DNA from: Chelonoidis abingdonii
Taxonomy: Eukaryota > Chordata > Testudines > Testudinidae
Assembly (NCBI RefSeq): GCF_003597395.2
Contig: NC_133770.1
Span: 288,363,691-288,427,690, forward strand
Length of the DNA: 64,000 nucleotides
Direction of reading: 5' to 3'
The position numbers and the translations under genes are program-made. Below are positions 1 to 10,439 of the stretch, in pieces. The stretch's first letter is position 1. Each line of letters starts with the position of its first letter. A model generated the notes under the pieces. The model saw nothing but the letters and a program-made list of their open reading frames with translations, was not told the origin of the DNA and ran no database searches.

Positions 1-175
1 CTCCGGCCGCTACTGCCGCTACCGCCGCTACCACAACAGCAGGCGGGACCCCAGGCCCTTTAAATTGCCTTTGGAGCCCCAGGTGGCGTGGGTCAGACAG
101 CACGGATGGGCTGACTGGGGGACTCTGACCCCCCCCCCGCCCCACCTCTTCTGCCCAAGTCCCTGCCCCTTCCCA
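1..175. repeat. GC-rich interspersed repeat, left part outside window
   Basis: The window opens with GC-rich sequence (CCGCTAC/CCGCTACC triplet-like runs), followed by 'ggccctttaaattgcc' and a C-run near 131-140. The composition changes sharply to ordinary AT-rich DNA by about 180. I associate the 'gcccctttaaattgcc' motif with GC-rich repeats of turtle genomes, but that is recollection. The 93-codon reading frame across it is proline-rich low-complexity sequence, not a gene. Confidence 0.4.
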
Positions 176-354
176 AGAGGGGCAAAGCCCTGTCCCCCTC
201 TGCCAGTAAAAGAGAAATTTTACTTTCACCTCCTCTCTTCTTCTCCTCCTTCTTTTACAGGCAGGTTGTTGCTAAGGCCTGCCACTTCCTTCTCTACATC
301 ATCCATCTTATCTGAACAGTCTGTCTCTATCCCTCCTGCTAGATAACTTAGGCA

Positions 355-770
355 TCTCTCACTTGCGATTCCCAGCACCTCCCTGTCCTCACTCCAGCCT
401 ATCCACAATGCAGCTGGTAAACTCATCTTCTGCTCTGCCTCCTCAAATCCTTTCACCGGTTTCCTATTCAAGCTCATCATCGCTGAAGTCACTGAACACC
501 CTCATCCATGCCTGCCTCTTTTTCTCCCTCATTATTATGCTCCTCCTAAGCCACTTTCTTTAAGGCCTCCCTCATGTCCCCTTCCTACTCTTGGCTTCTC
601 CCTTTCTTTCACACAGCTGGAACTGCCATCCACTTATTTATAAAGCACCTTCTCTGCCCTTCTACAAACCTCTCCTTAATTCCCATTTCTTCCTCTAAGC
701 TGTCCTCTGTTAGCGTTCTTACCCAGGTTAACTCCAGACTTTCCTGTACTATTGCGTCAGCATGATAGCC
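355..770 (+). repeat. L2-like LINE fragment, late ORF2
   Basis: This C/T-rich stretch reads like the decayed C-terminal part of an L2-type LINE ORF2. The segment 'cctatccacaatgcagctggtaaactcatcttctgc' is followed by 'ttcaccggtttcctattc', equivalent to the 'QNAAAKLI ... FTGFL' signature near the end of L2/CR1-type reverse transcriptases. The frame is broken by stops and indels, so this is an old, dead copy. No 3' tail is visible. An unrelated pyrimidine-rich region is the main alternative. Confidence 0.45.
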
Positions 771-1566
771 TGTACACACTTACATGATTTGGATATTACT
801 AGATTTCATAACAATCTAGGGTAGCAATTCAGGTTACTTTCATGTTATCTGCAAGTTAACAGGTAAATAGTGGTCCTTCTGCAATGACAGTTCTATGGAC
901 CAAATTCTGTCCTTGGTTACACTCAAGCAGCGTCCCATATGAGTCAGGATTTGTCCTGTCGTGTATTTGTAAGTAAAAGAGAGAAGATCTGATCTCATTA
1001 TCTGACTTGCTTTATAATCCTCTTAGGTTACAGATGCACCTTCCTGATATAAGGAAAGTGAAAAATCTGTAATTTGTGATGAATTTATATGGTTAATGCC
1101 ATCTGATAAAATACAAGGATATAAAGCCAAGACCTGGATGCTGACAAGGACCTTGAGGTAAAATTCAGTTCTTGTGATGGACAAGGTTTGCCAGTCTCAA
1201 GAAATATTATTGTATGGTTAGCAGAGTGGAAGAGCAACAGAAAGATGCAAAAACAGGAGGAAACAAACAGGAGCGACTTCTGCAGGAAGCTCAACCCTCA
1301 TTACAGCTCAAAAGATAGATATATATGCATTGTTTTCATGAAACCAATTACAACGCAGCTCTGATACATCAGTCTACTTTCTCTTCTCTGTCTTTGCTAT
1401 AGGTATGTAGATTACACCACTTCTCTTGAGGGCTTGCTGATTTTTTCTTTTCTCCTACTAAGTCACAACTTTCCCAAAGAGAATTGTTTGGGAATTGTTA
1501 GTAAAGTTCCTTTCTGTTCTAATAAGGAAGAACCCCCGAGACTCTCCATGCTTGCCATATGGTTCT
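771..1566. other. No feature recognised
   Basis: Ordinary AT-rich sequence without an open frame longer than about 70 codons, splice-flanked coding block or repeat that I recognise. Confidence 0.5.
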
Positions 1567-2937
1567 GGAAATCATAGAATCATAGAGCTGGAAGGGAACT
1601 CAAGAGGTCTTCAAGTCCAGCCCCTTGCACCGAGGAAGGACCAAGTATACCTATACCATTCCTGACAGGTGTTTGTCTAACCATTTCTTAAAAAACTTAT
1701 AATGGGGATTCTACAACCTGCTTTGGAAGCCTGTTCCAAGACTTAACTACCCTTATAATTAGAATTTTTCCCCTAATATCTAACCTAAATCTCTCACTGC
1801 AGATTAAGGCCATTACGTATTGTCCTACTTTCAGTGGATTGATCGTCGTCCTCTTTATAATAGCCCTTAACACATTCAAAGATTGTTATCAAGTCTCCCT
1901 GAGTCTTCTTTTCTCAGGACTAAACATGTCCAGTTTTTTTAACCTTTCCTCATTGGTCAGGTTTTTTAAACCTTTTATCATTTTTGTAGCTCTCTCCTGG
2001 ACTGTCTCCAATTTGTTCACACCTTTTCTAATGTGTGGTGCCCAGAAGTGGATACTGTATTTCAGATGAGTGCCAAGTAGAGTGGGACAATTACCTCCCA
2101 TGTTTTATTTATGACCACAGGTGCTGACTTTTATTTTTCCAGATGAGTCCTCCACCCCTGCTGTGCCCCAGCGCCCACCGAACAACCATGGCTGGTGGGT
2201 GCTGAGCACCCCCTATTTTTTTTCTGTGGGTGCTTGAGCCCCGGAGCATCCACAGAATTGGCACCTATGCTTATGACACTACTCTTAATACACTCTAGAA
2301 TATTGGCCATTTCCACAACTGCTTCATGTTGGCTCATGTCCACTATGACCCCCAGATCCTTTACTGCCATACTTCTGCCCACCCAGTCATTCCTAATTTT
2401 GTAGTTGTATGTTTGAATTTTCCTTCCTAAAGTGTAGACTACTACACTTGTCTTTATTGAATTTCATCTCATTAATTTCAGACCAATTCTCTAATTTGTC
2501 AAGGTCAGTTTGAATTTTAATCTTCTCTCAATTTCGTATTCTCTGCAGATTTTGTAAGCATACTCTCCACACCTTATCCAACTCATTAATGAAAATGTGA
2601 ATAATACCAGACCGAGGACTGACCCCTACAGGACCTCACTAGATATGTCACATCTACGGCTCCCCCACCTCTCTCATCCACTAGGCCAGTAGCCCTGGTA
2701 AGGAAGGACATTAGATTAGTTTGGCATGATTTTTTTCGTGACAAATCCTTGCTATTATTTATAACCCTATTGTCCTCAAGGTGTTTACATACCGATTGTT
2801 TAATAATTTGTTCTAGGATCTTCCCAGGTATGGAAGTTAGGTTGGCTAGTCCACAATTTTCCAGATCCTCTTTGCTCCTCTTTTTAAAGGTACGTACTAT
2901 GTTTGCCCTTCTCGCGTTGTCTGGGATCTGACCTGTC
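1567..2937 (-). repeat. CR1 LINE, 3' end with part of reverse transcriptase
   Basis: The plus strand begins 'atcatagaatcatagagctggaagggaa', the reverse complement of the CR1 3' terminus (repeated ATTCTATGAT). Reading the minus strand from 2937 down gives decayed ORF2. A reverse-transcriptase part lies at about 2430-2937, and the C-terminal block 'ERATKMIKGLKNLTNEERLKK' type at 1889-2101, then 'FRLDIRGKILIIRVVKSWNRLPK' at about 1700-1800. An internal deletion is likely near 2640, where neighbouring RT segments are joined. A hAT MITE interrupts it at 2116-2269. The frame has many stops, so it is inactive. Confidence 0.9.
2116..2269. mobile_element. hAT-type MITE inside CR1
   Basis: A 154-bp element with short inverted ends (cacaggtgc... 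/ ...gcacctatg). It is flanked by the 8-bp direct repeats tttatgac (2108-2115) and cttatgac (2270-2277), one mismatch apart. Eight-bp duplications are the hAT signature. It cleanly interrupts the CR1 at 1567-2937, whose sequence resumes on both sides, so it inserted later. No coding capacity. Confidence 0.75.
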
Positions 2938-2949
2938 CACTATGAGTTC

Positions 2950-3093
2950 CAAAATTGTTCTGAAATCAACAAGATACAATTAAATAAAGAAAAGTACAAA
3001 GAACTTCACTTAGGAAGGAAAAATCTAATGCATAACTACAAAGTGGGGAATAACCACTTAGGGGGTAGTACTGCTGAAAAGGATCTTGAGGTT
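2950..3093 (+). repeat. CR1 LINE, 5' piece before LTR insertion
   Basis: This reads as late CR1 ORF2, with the motif 'ELHLGRKN' followed by 'GNNHLGGSTAEKDLE' as seen in the plus frame. The sequence breaks at 3093 where an LTR begins and resumes at 4144 in register with the CR1 order. It lies head to head with the minus-strand CR1 ending at 2937. Because that copy has its own 3' end at 1567, the two are separate insertions rather than one twin-primed copy. Confidence 0.85.
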
Positions 3094-4143
3094 TGTGATG
3101 GGGTTCCCAGAGTGCAACCTGGACTGTGTGACCGCCGAGCCCTCTGTCCCAACAGCCTGGGCTGCCTCTCACTCTGTGATGCTATTAGCAAGCTACAAAC
3201 CTCTAACAGGCACTGCACTTACACAGACATCCACAGGCAGGGACACATCCAACTGAGTTAAATGAATGCCTCTCCTAGCCACTCATGAACCAACAACAGA
3301 GAGAGGCACTAGCCAATTCTCTCCAGCTTCCTAGCCTTGCACCCCAGAACTCTACCATCTTGCCCTGGTCAGAAGCCTGTCCAATGTAAGTTCATTACCC
3401 TGTCTACCCCTCCCTTAATGTGGAGAGGACACACATTAGCCTTTGTAAACTGAACTGAGATTTCCCAAGCACTTCAACCAAAACACAGTTTAAGTGATTA
3501 TAAGTAGTAAGCATAGAGATCAAAGTTGGTTACTAAGAAATAAAAGTAAATTTGCAATCTGAGTTCTATAAACTAAACAGGATTTGAATCAAGCAGTGTC
3601 TCGTTCTGATAGATGGTACAAACAGGTCATAGATCTCCATACACAGGCTGGAACTCTCCTCCAGCCCAGGACCACGCTCCCCAGTTCAAAATCTTTGTCC
3701 TCCAGATGTGTTTCCAGGCGTTGAGTTGTGGAGGGAGTGAGGCTCTCTTCCCCTCTTTATAGTTTCTTCCAGCTTGTGGGAAAGATCTTTTGCTGTGATG
3801 GGTGTCAAGCAGTTTCCATTGTCTGTGTGCCCTCTCTGAGAAGTCTACATTTTATACAGTTCCTGAGATAGCTGATTCTCTTTCATGGGCCATCAACATA
3901 CCTGGTTACCCCATTGTTGTACCTGAAAGGCTGATTATGGGTGTTACCAACCTCACAAAATATTTCAGTAACACACACTTAGCAAAACTTCATAACTCCA
4001 CATGCAATTATAGCACATACAATCCAACAGGATATTAATGTTCAGCTGATCAAGAATTTTAAAATGATACCTCACAGGGCATACTTTGTACAATAAAATT
4101 CATAATTATATGACATGGTGCTGCTTTGACGTAGATTGCCACA
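3094..4143 (+). repeat. Solo LTR, TGTGATGGG family, in CR1
   Basis: A 1,050-bp block from TGTGATGGGG to ...GCCACA, with TG/CA ends, sits inside a CR1. The flanks are aggtt (3089-3093) and gggtt (4144-4148), a 5-bp duplication with one mismatch. A TATA-like 'ctctttatagtttctt' lies near 3752. A second member of the family is at 20367-21639 in the same orientation, sharing the start and the 'aagtgattataa' region. No internal retroviral or gypsy coding sequence is present, so it is best read as a solo LTR. Reading frames within it (for example 3802-4038) are incidental. Confidence 0.8.
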
Positions 4144-4770
4144 GGGTTATGGTGGATCACAAATCTGACATAAGTCAACAATGTGATGCAGCTTAACAGA
4201 AATGTTGTACATAAAATAGAGGAGGTAATTATCCCACCCTATTCAGCACTGTTGAAGCCTTGGCTTGGGGTACTATGGCCAATTCTGGGCACCATACTTT
4301 AGGAAAGTTGTGGACAAACTGGAGAGAGTCCAGAGGACAGAAACAAAAATGATAAATGGTTAGAAAAACTGGCCTGTGAGGAAAACCTAGGCATGTCTAG
4401 TCTTGAGAAAAGACTGAGTGGAACCTGATAACAGTCTTCAAATATGTTAAGGGCTGTTCTAAGGAGGATGGTGACCAGTTGTTCTCCATGTCCACTAAAG
4501 GTAGGACAAGAAGTAAAGGGCTTAATCTGCAGCAAGAGATTTAGGTTAGATATTCGGAAGAACTTTCTAACTCCAAGGATAATTAAGTACTGCAGTAGGT
4601 TACCAAAGGACTTCATAGAATACCCATCACTGATGGTTTTTAAGAACAGGTTGGAAAAATACCTGTCAGGGATGGTCTAGGTTCACTTGGTCCTGCCTCA
4701 GTGCAAGGGGTTGGGTTTATGATGGCTTGAGACCCCTTTCAGCCCTACATTTCTAACTTTGTGTGTTCAC
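4144..4770 (+). repeat. CR1 LINE, 3' part after LTR insertion
   Basis: Continuation of the copy at 2950-3093. It carries the ORF2 C-terminus ('DKLERVQR' near 4312-4336, then '[18 protein letters not shown]' near 4535-4590) and the 3' untranslated tail ending 'cccctttcagccctacatttctaac'. Several frameshifts and stops are visible. The characteristic terminal ATTCTATGAT repeats are lost. Confidence 0.88.
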
Positions 4771-4787
4771 CTGGGGTGGCTGTGAAA

Positions 4788-4850
4788 AAGAACAACAACA
4801 ACAACAGTAATAATAATAATAATAAAAGAAAAATTGAATAAATAAAATAA
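4788..4850. repeat. AAC/AAT microsatellite
   Basis: Contiguous (AAC)n, then (TAA)n, then A-rich sequence. It directly follows the CR1 tail and explains the poly-isoleucine/leucine/valine frames on the minus strand. Confidence 0.9.
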
Positions 4851-5117
4851 ACTAAAAAGTGGAGCACAGGTGATGAAGCACTGAGGTATTGCAGGAAGGG
4901 GTGGGAAGGAAGAATCCTGGTTTGATGGCTGCTGGGGGAAATAAAGAGGATCAACATCTAAAGTAAAGGGGGGTGAATACTGAGTATATTTACAGCTTGT
5001 ATTTATATTGCTGAACCACAAGACATGTGCTAGAAGGTTGAACAAACACAATTCTTCCTGTCCCCATTGTTCGTTCTTTCTTTTTTGCCATTTCTTGCTG
5101 TGTCATGGCTTTCCTGG

Positions 5118-5245
5118 ATCGTAAGATTTTTGAGATGGGGACTGTCTTTTATATGTTTATACAGCTTCCAATAGAATGGGGCTCTGGTCTTGATTAAAGC
5201 CTTTTGATGCTACCAACATACCAATGAAAACTAAAATAATAATAT
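5118..5245 (+). repeat. L2/MIR-type 3' tail
   Basis: The order 'atcgtaagatttttgagatggggactgtc ... tatgtttatacagcttccaatagaatggggctctggtc...' matches the widespread sauropsid tail that ends L2/MIR-like SINEs and LINEs (G-rich 'ggggcagggactgtc', then 'tgtttgtacagc..ctagcacaatggggc'). Related tails occur at 37196, 39330 (reverse), 57215 (reverse) and 59700. Confidence 0.6.
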
Positions 5246-5810
5246 AACCCAGACCCACCCCGCTCCTCCTCTTTTATTTCCTTTCATTTCCTTGCTGCCT
5301 ATCCACTATTACTCTGGTGTAAAAGGACATGATTTTTGCAGAGGCAAACGGTTACAAGTACAAATGGGTTAGAGTTAACCACCCAGCCACATTCATTGCT
5401 TAGTCTAGTCTGAAATTCTCTCAGCACAGAGTGCCTTCTGTATACCGCTGGCCTCTTTAAAGAAAGAAACCAATACCCTTAAAGTTGAACGCTGTTTTTT
5501 TAAATGGAGATACTGGTCATTGTTTCTTCAAAGGGGGTGAGAGAAGAATAAACTGCTCCTCATTCTTTTTATGCCCTGAAAAGGCACATGCATCATTAAT
5601 GCCAGGAGATTCAGAGTGCAATTTTCCAAATCTGTATCTCTAAAGTTGGTTCCTTAATATGTATGTAAGCACCTACATGCTGACTGAGGCATCCACACAC
5701 GGATTTAGGCACCTAAATGAGAGGCTAAAATGTGGACTTGGGTAACCAAATCAGAAAGCCACATTTGAAAAGTAGCACTGAAATACCAGCATTCCCAGGG
5801 GATTGTGACT
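5246..5810. other. No gene; faint old repeat
   Basis: No coding signal. The stretch near 5640-5760 ('taagcacctac ... atttaggcacctaaatgagag') resembles short 'taggcacctaa' repeats common in turtle DNA, too diverged to bound. A similar stretch lies near 55625-55830. Confidence 0.35.
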
Positions 5811-5819
5811 GAACTAATC

Positions 5820-5985
5820 TCGCTCTTTTACAAGATAACTATATATCTCAACCTGACTGGTGAAGTGCTGCTCCCTGCTATTGTGAAAACAGGAAATAAA
5901 GCCTATGAGTCAATCCGTGTCTGCCTGCAAAGAGCTGAATCATTCATAGACATGTGACTTGCCCAGGTGGCAACAGACTCCATCT
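5820..5985 (-). repeat. LTR fragment (distal part), split by Penelope
   Basis: The left remnant of a minus-strand LTR whose other half is 7847-8630. The join is supported by the sequence acagactccatct at 5973-5985, repeated as acagactctatct at 7834-7846 on the other side of the Penelope insertion. The outer boundary here is uncertain: I could not place the terminal dinucleotide or a host target duplication. Confidence 0.5.
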
Positions 5986-6399
5986 TTCAGAGGGGTAGCT
6001 GTGTTAGTCTGGATCTGTAAAAGCAGCAAAGAATCCTGTGGCACCTTATAGACTAACAGATGTTTTGGAGCATGAGCTTTCGTGGGTGAATACCCACTTC
6101 GTCAGATGCCATGTAGTTGGAAATTTCCAGGGTAGGTATATATATGCAAGCAAGCTAGAGATCATGAGGTTAGTTCAGTCAGGGAGGATGAAGCCCTGTT
6201 CTAGCAGTTGAGGTGTGAAAACCAAGAGAGGAGAAACTGGTTCTGTAGTTGGCAAGCCATTCACAGTCTTTATTAATCCTGAGCTGATGGTGTCAAATTT
6301 GCAGATGAACTGAAGCTCAGCAGTTTCTCTTTGAAGTCTGGTGCTGAAGAAACAGTATCCCTGATGATGCCACAGTACAACTGGCTGCTGAGCTTGAGC

Positions 6400-7020
6400 T
6401 CTGTGCCTTTATTCTCACACATAACTATTTCAAATTTGATGACAATATATATCTCCAGATCAGTGCACGCTATGGCACCCGCATGGCCCACAATATTTTA
6501 TGGCCGACCTGGAACAACGCTTCTTCAGCTCTCATCCACTCACGCCCCTTCTCTGCCTGCGCTACACTGATGACATCTTCATCATCTGGACCCATAGGAA
6601 GGAGACTCTGGAAATATTCCACCATGATTTCAACAGCTTTCACCCACCATCAACCTCAGCCTGGACCAATCTACATGGATGTCCACTTCCTAGACACCAC
6701 GGTGCAAATAAGTGATGGTCACATTAACACCACCCTATACCAAAACCTACCAACTCTATGCCTACCTTCATGCCTCCAGCTTCCATCCCGGCACATCACA
6801 CATCCATGTCTACAGCCAAGCACTGAGGTACAACCGCATCGCTCTAACCCGTCAGAAAGATACAAACACCTACAAATCTCCACCAAGCATTCTCAAACTA
6901 CAATACCCGCATGAGAAAATAAGGAAAGATCACAGAGCAGATGTGTACCAGAAGCCTCCTACTGCAAGACAAACCCAGGAAAGAAACCAACAGGACTCCA
7001 CTGGCCATCACAACAGTCCC
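6400..7020 (+). pseudogene. Penelope reverse transcriptase, broken
   Basis: The catalytic-box equivalent reads YTDD (in RYTDDIFIIW) near 6562-6590. It is followed by 'HHDFNSFHP' and then, after frame changes, 'LHASSFHPGTSHI' and 'SQALRYNRIALTRQK'. These are recognisable thumb/connection segments of the vertebrate Penelope-like family. Frames shift at about 6660, 6710 and 6900, so the protein cannot be made. The N-terminal RT motifs are missing, because the inverted left arm joins the sense copy near 6350-6400. Confidence 0.8.
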
Positions 7021-7309
7021 TAGCTAAAACCCCTGCAACGCATCATCAGGGATCTACAACCCATCCTGGACAATGACCCCACACTTTCACAGGTCTGGGT
7101 GGCAGGCCAGTCCTGCCCACAGACAACCTGCCAACTGAAGATATCCTCACCAGTAACTGCACAACCGCACCATAGTAACTCTAGCTCAGGACTAATCCAT
7201 GCAACAACCTCGATGCCAACTCTGCCCACATATCTACACCAGCAATACCATCACAGAACCTAACCAGATCAGCCACACCATCACCGTTCATTCACCCGCA
7301 TGTCCACCA

Positions 7310-7530
7310 ATGTAATATACTCCATCATATCATCGCAATGTGTCCTCTGCTATGCACATCGGCCAAACTGGACAGTCTCTACGGAAAAGAATAAATGGAC
7401 ACAAATCAGATATTAGGAATGGCAATATACAAAACCTGTAGGGAACACTTCAACCTCCCTGGCCACACTATAGCAGACCTTAAGGTGGCCATCCTGCAGC
7501 AAAAAAACTTCAGGACCAGACTTCAAAGAA
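7310..7530 (+). pseudogene. GIY-YIG endonuclease domain of Penelope element
   Basis: After the cysteine-rich linker the frame shows 'HIGQTGQSLRKRINGHKSDI' (about 7356-7415), corresponding to the IGQT...R.NGHK core of the Penelope GIY-YIG nuclease. 'EHFNLPGHTIADLKVAILQQ' follows after a frame change. The first GIY-like residues are degraded. In active elements this domain nicks target DNA; here it is fossil. Confidence 0.72.
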
Positions 7531-7846
7531 ACTGCTGAGCTTCAGTTCATCTGCAAATTTGACACCATCAGCTCAGGATTAACAAAGACGTGAATGGCTT
7601 GCCAACTACAAAACCAGTTTCACCTCTCTTGTTTTCACACCTCAACTGCTAGAACAGGGCCTCATCTTCCCTGACTGAACTAACCTCATGATCTCTAGCT
7701 TGCTTGCATATATATACCTACCCCTGGAAATTTCTACTACATGCATCTGACGAAGTGGGTATTCACCCACGAAAGCTCATGCTCCAAAACGTCTGTTAGT
7801 CTATAAGGTGCCACAGGATTCTTTGCTGCTTTTACAGACTCTATCT

Positions 7847-8630
7847 GGGTGCTGTGATTCTGCACAGGGAAACAAAGGGATTTCTGTCCACAAGAGAAAG
7901 AATATAAAAGTCCTTGGAAATCCCTCTATTTGGTCTTCAGCTGGTTCAGAAGATAGCCTCTCCACCTGAAAGAGATGCCTGAAAGAAACTGGAACAAAGG
8001 ACATTAATTACGGGGGGGTGGGCAGTGAATGATTGCTGGACCCAGGAGTCTAGTCTGTGAAAGAAGCTTATTGGAACGTCTCTGAGGGTGAGATTTACCT
8101 GCATTTGGTTTTTTACTGTATTAGGCTTAGACCTGTGTGTTTTTGTTTTAATTTGCTTGGTAACTTACTTTGTTCTGTCTGTCATTACTTGGAACCACTT
8201 AAATCCTACTTTTTATATTTAATAAAATCACTTTTTACTTATTAATTAACCCAGAGCTAGTATTAATACCTGGGGGAGCAAACAGCTGTGTGTATCTCTC
8301 TATCAGCATTATAGAAGGTGAACAATTTATGAGTTTACCCTGTATAAGCTTTATACAGAGTAAAATGGATTTATTTGGGGTTTGGACCCCATTGGGAACT
8401 GGGTATATGGGTGTTGGAGACATGAGCACTTCTTAAGCTCTTTTCAGTGAAAGCTTGCGTCTTTGGGGGACGTGATTCAGACTTGGGTCTGTGTTTGTAG
8501 CAGGCTAGCGTATCTGGCTCAACAAGACAGGTTACTGAAGTCCCAAGCTGCTAGGGAAAACGGGTTCAGAGGTAGTCGCAGCACATCAGGTGGCAATCCC
8601 AAAGGGGTTTCTGTGATCCAACCCGTCACA
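7847..8630 (-). repeat. LTR (proximal part), minus strand
   Basis: The right edge gtcaca at 8625-8630 is the start TGTGAC of an LTR on the minus strand, which reads TGTGACGGGTTGGATCACAGAAAC. I recognise this as a common turtle LTR start. The sequence runs to 7847, where the Penelope duplication begins, and continues at 5985 leftward. A long AT-rich stretch (8100-8240) is typical of this LTR type. No internal genes remain. Confidence 0.65.
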
Positions 8631-9299
8631 ACTAGATGATCCCAATGCGCCCTTCTGTCCTTAAAATCTATGAACTTATGAGACTGTCACACATGCTTAG
8701 CATCCAGACTCAATACCTCTTTTTACATTGATCAAATACAATGATGGAGCAGAAGTACAAAACTATAGCTACTAAAATCCACAGATGTTTGGGGTTTTAA
8801 AACAGTTGTTTCTACTAAGGTGAGAAAAGTCACCTTCACTAAAGCAGATATTGTCACCAAATTTTGTAGAGCCAGAGAGATTCTCCTGCTCATATCTCCC
8901 CACCCGCTCCCAGGCTTTCAAGTCTTTTCAGAAAGGAAATACAGTTAAAAAGATCAGCCATCTTTGAACACACAAATATCTCGGGCCGCAAGAAGTTGTT
9001 TTGTTTTGTTGTTAGTAAATTAAGTATTCTGTCGGTGAAGCATAATTTAGCCAAGCTATTAAAATGCAACCACGGATCTCATTAATGAAAAGTTGCTAAT
9101 TTAGCTTTTCTCCAATTATGGTCATAAAATCTGGTGAAAAAAAAATACCACTGATTCCTTCTTTCTATTGCCTGTAGCAGGACAACAAGGCGGAAACAAA
9201 ACTGAAAGACCATTTTTCAGGCAAGAGAAAATGAAATCAATTAATGTCCTTTTCCTTTTTAAACTCCCTTCTCCCTGCCTTCCTATCCATCTTTCTCTG
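8631..9299. other. No feature recognised
   Basis: AT-rich sequence with no supported gene or clear repeat. The 158-codon minus-strand frame at 9122-9598 is the antisense of the CR1 ORF that starts near 9300 and is not a gene. Confidence 0.5.
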
Positions 9300-9711
9300 T
9301 CAAGAATAATAAAACATGTTGAGAATTTGAAAGTAGAAGGAAGCTTGGGTGAAAGTGATCCTGAAATCATAGAGTTTGCAATTCTAAGGAAGGGTAGAAG
9401 GGAGTACAGCAAAATAGAGACAATGGATTTCAGGAAGGCAGATTTTGGTAAGCTCAGAGAGCTGATAGGTAAGGTCCCATGGGAATCAAGACTGAGGGGA
9501 AAAACAACTGAGGAGAGTTGGCAATTCTTCAAAGGGACACTATTAAGGGCCCAAAAGCAAGCTATTCCGATGGGTAGGAAAGATAGAAAATGTGGCAAAA
9601 GACCACCTTGGCTTAACCACGAGATCTTGCATGACCTACAAAATAAAAAGGAGTCATATAAAAAATGGAAACTAGGTCAGATTACAAAGGATGAATATAG
9701 GCAAATAACAC
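9300..9711 (+). pseudogene. CR1 ORF2 fragment, end of endonuclease and linker
   Basis: An open frame reads through the C-terminal endonuclease block ([16 protein letters not shown] at about 9348-9395) into the linker to the RT ('[21 protein letters not shown]', '[23 protein letters not shown]'). This is the characteristic CR1 order. It is open for about 135 codons up to the N gap at 9712, so it is better preserved than most CR1 copies here. The 5' part of ORF2 is missing: upstream of about 9300 the frame no longer resembles CR1. Confidence 0.88.
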
Positions 9712-9855
9712 NNNNNNNNNNNNNNNNNNNNNNNNNNNNNNNNNNNNNNNNNNNNNNNNNNNNNNNNNNNNNNNNNNNNNNNNNNNNNNNNNNNNNNNNN
9801 NNNNNNNNNNNNNNNNNNNNNNNNNNNNNNNNNNNNNNNNNNNNNNNNNNNNNNN
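9712..9855. other. Assembly gap, 144 N
   Basis: 144 consecutive N bases. The gap lies between a sense CR1 segment and a tandemly duplicated antisense CR1 segment, so its true length and content are unknown. Confidence 1.
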
Positions 9856-10439
9856 AAAAAGAGAGAATCCATGCGGCCGATATCCCTATCAATACACCTT
9901 CCAAGCGTTTGCGAATGATTCTTTTACTGCTCCATTATCTTCCCTGGCAACAGAGTAAACAACTGTCGTAGTTCTAGTTGTTTTTATTCCAGTTGTGGGC
10001 ATATATTGCCCCTGCCAGCTCTGGAATTCTACCTGTCTTCATGATGTCCAAAGATATAGCTTGGAGGCTCAGATACCTCCGCTATACTCTGAGTATTTTA
10101 GGATGCAGTTCCCATCAGCCCTGGTAACTTGCAGGCATCTAACGTTTTTAGTGATGTTTAACTTGCTCTTTTATGTTGATCGTTCTAACACTACCCCTTC
10201 CACATGCTATTCACTTATGTTAGACATTCCCTCAGACTTTCTCAGTGAGACCGAAACAAATGAGATCATTAAGCTTTTGCCATTTCCAAGTTTCCTTGTG
10301 ACTGTTTCTCCTCCTTACCGGCAGGACTACCCACTGTCACTTGGTCCCCCTGCCTAATGTGAAAAGTCATCTTTGTTCCTTTATTCCAATAGTTGTTTGA
10401 GCTCATTGTGGCTTGGCTTGCAATCTTGCCCCTGCATCC
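9856..10439 (-). repeat. 584-bp unit, copy 1: CR1 RT segment, antisense
   Basis: The first of two adjacent 584-bp copies that look identical throughout. Read on the minus strand it is the part of CR1 ORF2 immediately following the linker at 9711: an 'ETV...GNLEMAKA'-like stretch, then 'DACKLPGL' and downstream RT sequence. The CR1 reading order is thus continued, but in reverse orientation. Frames of 120 and 60 codons on the plus strand are antisense artefacts that recur in copy 2. Confidence 0.85.

Larger units (their letters stand above)
5986..7833 (+). mobile_element. Penelope-like retroelement with inverted 3' arms
   Basis: This 1.85-kb element is bounded by a 13-bp direct repeat (acagactccatct / acagactctatct, one mismatch). 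The middle encodes, with frameshifts and stops, a Penelope-type reverse transcriptase (RYTDDIFIIWTH at about 6559-6594) and a C-terminal GIY-YIG nuclease region. The right end (about 7513-7833) and the left end (about 5991-6350) are inverted copies of each other. Both carry the stretch 'ggagcatgagctttcgtgggtgaatacccacttcgtcagatg' in opposite orientation. Penelope elements are known for terminal repeats in direct or inverted orientation. It inserted into an older LTR. No intact protein remains. Confidence 0.82.

Noticed and set aside
1..346. 5' exon or CpG-island promoter at the window start
   Set aside because: The GC-rich text looks like a repeat edge, with no splice donor or convincing start; the left context is missing.
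4745..5051. Hydrophobic minus-strand frames suggesting a membrane peptide
   Set aside because: The hydrophobic run is the translation of the AAC/AAT microsatellite.
9168..9971. 267-codon frame across the gap as one protein
   Set aside because: About 50 codons are N, and the part after the gap is antisense CR1; only 9300-9711 is meaningful.
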